Assembly (NCBI GenBank): GCA_002179805.1
Contig: NAVB01001131.1
Coordinates: 1 to 23,462 of the forward strand
DNA: 23,462 nucleotides
DNA from: Acanthamoeba lenticulata
Taxonomy: Eukaryota > Discosea > Longamoebia > Acanthamoebidae
Direction of reading: 5' to 3'
This document shows positions 11,591 to 20,200 of this stretch, one piece after another. A model generated the notes under the pieces. It was not told where the DNA came from. It made no database searches and saw nothing but the letters and a program-made list of their open reading frames with translations. The stretch's first letter is position 1; each line of letters starts with the position of its first letter. The position numbers were made by a program, and so were the translations under genes.

Positions 11591-12632
11591 AGGGCAGCAG
11601 CGATGCTGTTGGCGTGCTCGCTCTCGGCTCCGAGCAGGTTCTCCGGCATGCTGAATCGTTGAACTTGCAGGCGACGTGGGCTTGTGGGAATGGTGGTCTC
11701 GAAGGTGTGCACTTGGAGAGACTCAAAATCTGATGCATGGACCAACCAGGGTCACGTGAGGAACCTCACTGCGGGAAGGCGAAGGGGCTGGAGCGAAGGG
11801 AGAAGGCGCACCAAGACAGTTGCTCTCCGTGTTAGAGGCGCTCGGGCAAGATGTGTAGATGACAGGATATTCGAGGAGGTATCCTAACAGAGCAGAGCCA
11901 AACATGTGCTCCCATATGCCCTTACCAAAGACAGCCACAAAGGGTTGTTCATCGATAGTTTCTTCTAATGCGGCTCTGAGTTGACTTGCCACGAGAGCGA
12001 GCCCGTTTAGCGTTACCCGCTCCTCCTCAGCGCTACAAACCTGTACTATGAGATCAGTGGGATTCCAGGCAAACAGAGAGATAGAGAGAGAGAGAGAGAG
12101 AAAGAGAGAAGGACCCGGGGTGCATCAAGCGTCCGATGCACATTGACCCAAACGAGTGGAGGTTGCTGCAGTTCTTCCGCACTGAGACGCTTGCGCATCA
12201 AACGTAAGTTGACGAACAGCACCATGTGGTCCAGTCGGAGCGCCCCAACTTCCCGCATTTGGGCACTCCCTGCCTGCTCAAACCGTCGTCAGCGCAGAAG
12301 ACCCGAAGACGTCTCAAATGCTGCGGAAGGAGTGGTGGACAGCAAACCCACGCATCTGACAGGAACTGTCGAAGCTCCTCCACTTTAGGAGCTGTATAGT
12401 CCAGCATAAAGGCTGCACGAATGCCGTTCGCCACCATGTTCACTCCTGTGGTGCCCTCCCCCCCCTCCACTTTAGCCCATTGAGACGCCGACCTATCGCT
12501 GCGGAGCAGACCGTCAACAAACGAGTGCCATGCCTTGGCACGTGTAAGCTGTCGGTGCAGTTGTGGCGGCAGCCATCCGCGCACGCTCTCCGCTGGCACG
12601 ACCGGGGAGCAACTTGACAACTTCCCCTCCAT
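11491..12632 (-). CDS. Protein resembling UPF0739/C1orf74 (DUF4504), function unknown
   Basis: Four exons on the minus strand, 12632-12348, 12273-12115, 12040-11812 and 11729-11491, join in phase to 303 residues, stop TAG 11493-11491. The vertebrate C1orf74 family has about 270 residues. The resemblance rests on a C-terminal pattern recalled from that family: a GSALLGY...EYPVIYT stretch (about 196-211), an NCL, then VHTFETT and RFSMPENLL. No catalytic motif or membrane segment is apparent, and no function is known for the family. The donor of intron 2 (GTCCTT) is unusual and is followed at once by a long CT tract. The gene lies 116 bases downstream of the VPS9 gene on the same strand. Its last exon was copied to 9763-9865. 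The gene structure is more certain than the family name. Confidence 0.65.
12074..12109. repeat. (AG)n microsatellite in an intron
   Basis: AG dinucleotides on the plus strand, CT on the coding strand, occupying the start of intron 2 (12114-12041) of the UPF0739-like gene. Confidence 0.8.
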
Positions 12633-12748
12633 CTTTTTGGCTGCCCGGGCCGAAGAGAGAAGCTTCTAGCTTCGTGTTTTGTTTTTTCCTTCCTTTCTTT
12701 CCCGCTTTTCCGTTTTGCATACACGTGGTGTCCGACAAGGGAGCTCAT

Positions 12749-15700
12749 TCATGACTTCGAACGCGAGCTGGTCCCCATGTGTCTGCGGAGGGACGAGAGC
12801 GAGAGGCGCGGAGGAGCGCGCCACATTGTGAGCGCTCCGCAGTGCTCACTACTCATGGCTGGGAAGGAGAGGATGGGGATGGAGAGAGGGCAGACGCACT
12901 TCTGAAACTCGGCGGGATCGATCTTGAGAGAAGAAGCTTGGAGCATTTCAATGAAGGAGACGCAAAACACAAGGTGTGTGTAGAAGCAGAGGTTCTCCAT
13001 GATCAACACATCCGAATCGCAGAATCGAGAAATGTAGCTGATGTTGGAGTGCAGGGATGGCGGATTCGCCCGAATGATCGTGTACACCAGTTGTGGGACA
13101 AAGTCATCTGCACCAGCGGCACTCTTTGCCTCCTGCAACGAGTCTGCATCGTCGTGACACATTGCATGCACGCATAAGGCCCATCCCACCATAACGTCAG
13201 TACTTCTATTCTTGATTAGTATTAATGTCATGTGATACGGAGAGAGAAAGAAACGTAACAGATGAGGATTCGGCAGCAGTTCAGAATACACATGAGCTTC
13301 TCACTCGGTGCGATGAAGTTATTGATGCTCGCCAGCTCTGATGTTCGATGATGATGATGATGATGAAAGACATGTGCGAAGAAAGGACGAGAGGAGTGTT
13401 AGAATACGGGGAAGAGCAAAGAGCAGCGAGGAAGGAAGAGAGGAAAACGACGAACCAACGCGTGCACGCTCCCAGAGCTCTTCGTTGACATACTTGGAAT
13501 GGATCTCGAGATGCTCCGGTTTGATGAAAGTGGCCAGCCTGGTGATCTTATTCTGTAGGTGCTCATCGCGCTTTTCCGACGCCTCCGTTCGAAATACGCT
13601 GTGAAACATATCCGGAAATATAAGAAAAATAAGAATCGACGACGCCTCTGCAGGAAAGAGATCGGGCAAAGGGGAGCAGGTCTCAGGATGCCGTACTGTT
13701 TGTACAAACGGGTAAAAATGTGGTGTTGCAGGTCGTCTCGCACTTTTCGCAGCTCAAACACGCTGAGCGCTGCCCACATGGGGTGAACTTGCATGGACTC
13801 CTGTACACGGTCCAGAAAGGCCGACACCAAGTCACCAGCTCCATCATCCGACGGCTGCTTGCTCTTGGCTTGTCTGTGGTGTGTTTTCAGTAGGATAACA
13901 GTAAGGAACTACGCGCAGCAGTGTGGGTTGCGGGCAGCAGGCGTTGTCCTGTCGTGTGTGCATAAAGAATGGGAGCGTCGTAGTGGTAGAAGTAGTACCG
14001 CTTGATGAACCAGCCAATAAAGGACTCGACTTGCTGGCTAATCTTCTTGGTCGAGGGGTGGGCCAGCTGGACCGTGATAGGTGCGTTATGCGGCAGGCGT
14101 GCGCCGTGAGTCGCCCCGTCACTCGGGCCGAGCATGAGTGATTCCGACCTCACCGGCTTGGATGCACGCGCGACCAACACGCTCTTCCTGTGGCGTGAGA
14201 AACGTGAACACGCGATTCATGCGCTGTGTCAAATACAAAAACAACGCAGACAGGCGGAGAAGAATACCGGAGTACAGGAGGGGTGGACTCGTGACTGCCT
14301 GCTCGGTCTTGACTTTGCTCATCCTGCTGTCCACGAGCCAGGTCGACAGATGTGGCTCGTCGATGCTGCCGCTCGCCCTGCGTGCGGAGCCCGTCCCTAT
14401 CAGTATCGCGGGGCGAGACAAAGGGGAGGGGGGGGTGGACTGCAGCCCACTGCGGCTGTAGTAGAAGAAGAAGAAGAAGGAAGAGGAGGAGGAGGAGGAG
14501 CAGGAAGAGGGGAGAAAGGGGGGAAAGCAGATAGAAGGCGGTCTAGGATTCGTACCGTCGCTCGTGCAGGAACAGCGGAAGCAGATCGCATGTACGACGA
14601 TTTGGGGTCGAATGATTTTGAGAGTCGAGCGTCTTGGCTGCCGTTGGGAGCAGAAACTTGCTCCTCGCGGCTGCTCGCGAGACACTGGGTGGGGTCCAGC
14701 GGTGCGGACACCAACAGGAGAGGTAGTCTGCCGCTGTGCAGCTCGCACGTGCCCCGGCGCAGAATCAGCACCTTCTGCTGACACGGCGGCAAGCCCTTGT
14801 GTGCACTGCGAGCGAAGAAAAGATAGTGAATCAATAATAATAATTAGACAGGCAGCCGGAAAGAGAGATATATTTGTTTTTTTTAAAAAGAAATGGGAGT
14901 GGCCCCCAAAACCTCGTTCCGTCCGGTGGACGGGTGGAAAACGATACGGTAGAGGATGGGAAGGGAAAAAAGTGGAGAAAGGAGTACGCACTGTGTGTTT
15001 ATGTTGATTTCGTTGAGGCTCAGATCCAGGGTGCCCTCGAGCCCGTTGAAGGTGATGAAGCGAGAGCACAGGCCAGTCGGTTTGCCGTGCAGCGTGATCA
15101 TGTGCGTCTGCACGAATGGCCGGGTCATTTCGTGCTTGGCCAATTCCGGTGTGCTGATAGGAACCAGGATAGTGGCCTACATCGCACGTGAGTGGTGAGT
15201 ATTATCAACAAAAAAAAGGAGGGGGGGGGCAAGTGCGCACGCTCTCCATATCAGTCCCATTCACAGTCACACGCCATGAGGAAGAGGGGAAAGAAGGAGA
15301 GAGAGAGAGAGAGAGAAGAGAGCCATTGGCTCCAGGTACCTGAATATCCTCAGCAAATTGAGTAAGGTCGCGCAAGGCTGCCTGCTCACGCAAGGCAAGC
15401 AAGAGGCGATTGTTGGCGCATTCGTAGGTGAGAAGTCCACGCTCGGAGGTGCTAGCAGCAGCAGCAGCAGCAGCAGCGGCGGCCATTGTTGTCTGCTCTA
15501 CAACCGAGGGCCTTGGGGGTGTGCTGCTGGAGGCGGGTCGGAGGTCATTCTCATCATCGTCATCACCATAAGCGAGATCATCGGGGCGTGCGCCAGTCGT
15601 GATTGGAAGAGGCGTCGTTACGATGGCCGACAAGCGCCCTTTCCCTGGGCCCAGGGGGGTGCTATCGTAACTCTCAACATTGCTGAGATCGCTGTCGCTC

Positions 15701-16837
15701 TGATGCGACTGGTTCCCGTCGCTGCTCGTGGTGACAACGGGTTCTCCATGCTGCCCCTTCATGGTAGGCATCTTGGCGGCAAAGTACTTGCGCTTGTGCG
15801 CGGGCATTTTCTCTATCTCCTCTCGCCATGAAGCGTGCAGTTGAGCCTTCCACACCTGCGCTTCTCGGTCCTCGTCATCTCTCTCTTTGTCGTCCTCATC
15901 GTCGTTTTCTTTGTCTTCTTCTTCTTCTTCTTCTTCTGTTGTTGTACCGGCTTCAGCCGTTTGGACGACCTTGGTTGACTGCTGAAGCGTAGTGGACACC
16001 TTACGATGTGTCGTGGATTTGGGTCGGCCCTCCGATGACGCTGGTGCTGCTGCTGCTGCTGCTGCTGCTGGTGTTGGTGCTGGTGGTGTTGAGCTCGAGA
16101 GGAACTGTATTGAGTCTTCCACGTTGGATAGGTTGGAGGCAAGCACAAATCCCAGCAGTTCTGGATCAAGCCCAGGGAAGGCAGCGCGGAGAGCCTGCAG
16201 TTTGGCCTCGTAAACCTCCTCTGTGTGGTGTGGTGTGGTGTGGTGTGGTGTGGTAAAGACAAAATAGAACACCATGAAGCCCCCGAGGACAGGAGAATGA
16301 AGAGGATGATGCTCATCGTCGTTAGTTTTTAACTGAGAGAAAGAGAGAGGAGAGCGAGAGGGAGAGTGCGAGAGAGAGAGAGAGAGTGGTACGGTGAGAT
16401 TGCTTGCGGATGTGACGAAGGAAATGGCCAATAGTCGGCTTTTCTGCCCCCTGTTGAATCGCCATGGCATGTTCCACAGCCGCCTGCAAGTGAACTAAAC
16501 CTTGGTGCGGATGTGCTGCCGCCGTTGAAGAAGAAGAGGATGGCAGTGGCGGAGAAGGAGAAGGAAGTGAAGCAGCCAGAACTGAAAACCCGGCAGAGGA
16601 GGCTGCTTCCTTTTCTGTTGCTGTTGGTGGTGCTGTCGCTTGTGGAGGAGGAGGAGGAGGAGGACGAGGAGGAGGAGAAGAAGAAGGACAGATGTGATGA
16701 CGAGCGGCAAATTTTCGGTGGAGGCTGTCCTCAAAGCTGTCAAACGATGAAGAAAGGGAGCTGCCGTCCCCGCCACCACCAGAAGCGATTGTATCATCGT
16801 CTTGATCTGTTTTCTCCAACAAGCAACCGCGCAGCAT
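12749..16837 (-). CDS. CUE and VPS9 domain protein, probable Rab5-family exchange factor
   Basis: Ten exons on the minus strand: 16837-16393, 16220-15340, 15176-14992, 14805-14596, 14377-14276, 14187-13999, 13873-13697, 13598-13468, 13337-13260 and 13143-12749, in phase, about 930 residues. Removing an optional in-frame intron, 12899-12783, gives 891. A CUE domain (EVYEAKLQALRAAFPGLDPE..., about 150-193) should bind ubiquitin. The VPS9 module begins near residue 672 with its helical bundle (FLDRVQESMQVHPMW, RLYKHVF, then RDEHLQNKI). The catalytic core has NNFIAPSEKLMCILNCC, GADDFVPQLVYTII (D812, D813) and ANPPSLHSNISYI. VPS9 domains load GTP on Rab5/Rab21-type GTPases at early endosomes. The linker has Pro, Ala, Glu and Asp runs and is probably disordered; residues about 445-670 are unassigned. 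The exon 4/5 join is least certain, and the start could lie further upstream. Confidence 0.85.
14460..14525. repeat. GAA/GGA purine-rich repeat in an intron
   Basis: AGAAGAAG and GAGGAGGAG units on the plus strand inside intron 4 (14595-14378) of the VPS9 gene, giving a polypyrimidine tract on the coding strand before the acceptor. Confidence 0.75.
15296..15320. repeat. (GA)n microsatellite in an intron
   Basis: GA repeat on the plus strand, CT on the coding strand, in the donor-side half of intron 2 (15339-15177) of the VPS9 gene. Confidence 0.8.
16221..16255. repeat. TGGTG pentamer array at an intron acceptor
   Basis: About six TGGTG units. On the coding minus strand they read ACCAC and run straight into the AG acceptor at 16222-16221 of VPS9 intron 1. 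Confidence 0.85.
16330..16387. repeat. GA-rich microsatellite in an intron
   Basis: GA and GAGG units on the plus strand, CT-rich on the coding strand, starting next to the GT donor at 16392-16391 of VPS9 intron 1. Confidence 0.8.
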
Positions 16838-17294
16838 CTCCAGAACCCCCCCCCCCAAAGGCTGATCCTGGTTATTGAAATGTTTAAATCTTTTTGTTTT
16901 TCCCTCGTTCACGACGACGAGAAAGGAAAAGAAACAAAAAAAAAAATAAAAATGCCGAGGGCACACGCGTTGGGACAGTATCGTACAACGTGACAGTGGA
17001 GGCTGTGTCGCCCTTAGGAACAGCCGCCGTCTGGCAGCAAACAGCAATCTCCCCAGAGGAGGAAACCGGTTACGACCTTGACTGCTCACCTGCCCGTGCT
17101 GGTCTCGGTCACGTTGACGCTGAGTCTTACTTCCTCTTTAACTCATCGACCGCCTCACCGAGCTGGGCATCCTGTAACTTTGAACTTAATCCTAACAATC
17201 TCGTCACTGTCCTTAAAACGGACTATGCACCCATTTATATCCTCTTGAAGCAACAACGAGAAGCTTGAATTTTTCTTAACCAGACGGCACCCGG
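16838..17294. promoter_or_regulatory. Divergent 5' region between VPS9 and surface-protein genes
   Basis: Two start codons face away from each other across 457 bases, so both promoters should lie here. The VPS9-proximal part (about 16870-16955) is A/T-rich with T or A runs. The rest contains an open plus-strand frame, described separately. No defined promoter motif was recognised. Confidence 0.4.
16975..17268 (+). other. Orphan coding-like reading frame
   Basis: A plus-strand frame, open from 16894, ends with TGA at 17266-17268, 26 bases before the ATG of the surface-protein gene. From about 16975 its composition is protein-like (YNVTVEAVSPLGTAAVWQQ, then ESYFLFNSSTASPSWASCNF), with an NSS site and several aromatics; before that it is low-complexity lysine and arginine. 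A possible acceptor (gggacag) lies at 16978. No family was recognised. It may be a leftover exon of an older copy of the surface gene, an upstream ORF, or chance. Confidence 0.3.
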
Positions 17295-20200
17295 ATGTGC
17301 TGCGTGATAGCATGCCTCCAAACTACTCTGTTGATACTGTTGTTTTCCTGCCCTGGCACCTTGTCTGCCGGTACCTCCCCCCTCCTCCTCCTCCTTAACA
17401 CTTCTTTCCCAGCCTCGCCATCTTGTGAGCACAGCTCTTGCTGTGTCCACGAAAGCCTTTCACTTTGCCCATCTCCAGCCCAACAGTGAACAACTCGTTA
17501 CTAAGATCCGCACCACCCCTTTGGCCTCTTTCTTGCCATAATCATACAGTGCAGACAGTGTGCCCGAATGACTGTGACTACACAGATATCAGTACTGCGC
17601 TGACCAATGTGATGCAACCCACAACGATCCTGGTGCGCACTGGCGCCTACGAATCAGCAGCTATCCAAATTAGTGCCTCCAACATCGAACTTGTGTGCGC
17701 ACGACCTCTTCCCTTATCTGTCTCCAAGCCTTGCGCACACTTGTCTTTGTGGTCGTCTGATGACACCTTTGTGAGTGCAGTCTTGACGGGCCGGTGCTGT
17801 GGAACATCACTTCTGGAAATGTTGTGCTTGTCTTAGGGAAGAACTTTGTGATCAACGGAAGCCTCAGCATCACCAATGGCGGTAAGTTGGCGCCCAACTG
17901 ATCAAACCTTTGACCGTAATCCCCCAATACTATGTGGTCAATTGAACAACAAGGATTGTTGTTGTTAAAAATCTTAACTATGTATGTTGTAAAGGCTTAG
18001 GTGGCTTGTATGCCACCATTAGACAATACGGGACCCTCAACATCACCTCAACCTCGGATGATGCCTTGTATCTGTCTAGGACCACACTCCAGACGTTCGG
18101 AACCATCCACCTCAGTGGTGGGCGAAGGAATTCAGGTACGTGTGGGAATTAAGGTCTTTACCACTTTTGCTCTCTCCTTTTCTGACAACTGGTGGTGTGA
18201 TGGATTTAGTCTACATGACTTATTTGAGTGTGTGGAATCAAACGGGCGATGCTGTGGTGACTGGCAGCATCGGTGTGCTGCTTTCCTCCTCCTCCCAATT
18301 TTCCCAGCATTGACTGCAGCTTACTATCTTCGTACCCACTGAACTTGCACTACTGGTCTCCATCGCCACATCAGAGGCCTCTGATCAGAGCAGGTGGTTT
18401 CAAGATGGATCACTTGTTGCTACCTTGGCCCAGTTCGAAAGTAGCGCAATCACCCCCCCCCCCACCCACCCATCAGCTATCCTTGAAAAGAGAGAGGATT
18501 TGGGGGGGGGGATTTCTCACCACTCATCATTGCAGGCGTGCGGATAGACCAAAGCACATGGACCAGCAATGGACCGGTCTCCTTAACGGGCATACTCTGG
18601 CCATTTGCTGCTCCAGGTGCGCACAGGCCAAACGTCACACATGTCATGTTCAAAGGTCACTCTGCAGTGTGCGGTTGTATACAGCAGCTCACCTCACACC
18701 CACAACCACCACCACCACCACCTAAGGAATTACCATTACTGCCAGCAGTGTGTGGATAACAAATGCAACTGTCCTCATTGACATCAACACTTCCATGGCA
18801 GGTACACCTACTCTACCCTCTTTCTTCTCTTCTTGAGCTTTCTGCACTACTGGTGTGTGTTTGTGTGTGTAGTGTGATCGTCACCAGCGCCAGTGGTTGT
18901 CTCATTTGTTGGGGGTGTATGGGCTCTAGTTTCAATCCAAGAGGAAAGCGCTTGGCACCAATACTCGTCCCTCACCATCACCGCCCAAAACACACACTAC
19001 GACTTCGCGGGAGGTATGTAAACAACACAGGAGGGAGTGTTGCTTTTTTTGGATTCCGTCGCTCTCTGGCGATCTAACCTGGTGTCTTATATTGTGCCCC
19101 ACGTGAAGTCGTGGTGATTGAAACCAATTCTAACTGGTTCCAGAACGGCTTGGCCGAGCTGAGCCTCACAGCAGCCAACACTGGCGGTATGAAGAGATCA
19201 CCTGCGCCTGACCGGTGGCCGGTGTGATCAATCTCATAGTAGAGTGTCCCTCACACCACTGGTGGTGGATGGTGTTGTTGTTGTTGTCACAGGAGTGTTG
19301 TGCAGTGGAAGCAACTGGACTCAAAACAGTGATCTGAGCATCACGTCACGCCAATCAACGGGGTTTTCGATGGTAAGCCTTGGCCCGTCCGCAACCTGGA
19401 CTCAAAATGGCAACGTCACCTTGGACCTCCTCGATCAGTCATCAGGCTTTGGTAACAAACGCCATCTGTGGCCCACTCATTCTGCTGCTTTGCGTGCTTG
19501 CTGATGTCGCATTTGTGTTTTTAGGTGTCAGAGCGGCAGGAGCAGCAACGACGTGGCTCCAAAGGGGCAAAGCAACAATTTTCATCGAACCTATCACACC
19601 ATCCTACGGTATGTTGCGCCCACGCACACATACCGTCAAGTAGGTGTGAGGTCTTTACCATTCATAGGGGAGATGAGCTCATTTGATGGTTAGGAGTCTA
19701 TGCGGCAGACAACGTCGTTGGGTGGTGGAACCAAACTGGAGCTTTGAATGTCACTATCTCGGGTCCCAGCAGTGTTGGTAAGCTTTTTGATGTGATATAT
19801 ATCGCACATAGGAGAGGAGAGTCTCACATATCCCCACACTGTCTGTAATGCAACCTCTTGGCGTAGGCGTGCAGTGTGGTAGCTGGATCTGGTATACGTT
19901 GGGTCCTGTCTCCATCAACAGCCAAGCAGGATCTACCAACTTCAGTACGCTCAGTATTCGTGGATTGCTTGATGATAAAGATGATTACAGTTGCCTCACT
20001 TGCTCTCTGCGTGTAGATTGCTCTGCCTCTTCGTTCCCCTTGCCTTTTGTATCACCCTCAAGCACCCCCACTGCATCTCCTTCGCTGCCCCCTACGTCGT
20101 CGCCCACTCCATCTCTCTCACCTTCCTCATCAGCTGCACCGACTACTTCGCCCACCATTTCGCCCTCTCTCACTCCCTCATTCTCCGCCTCGGTCACACC

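Noticed and set aside
14132..14781. A 215-residue plus-strand frame
   Set aside because: It is antisense to VPS9 exons and introns, with an Arg/Gly/Glu repeat from the purine microsatellite; no domain is visible.
16322..17089. VPS9 protein extended to an upstream start at 17089
   Set aside because: The added part runs through A/T-rich intergenic sequence (FYFFFCFFSFLVVV) and lacks coding character. ATG 16837 is the better start, although an upstream exon cannot be excluded.
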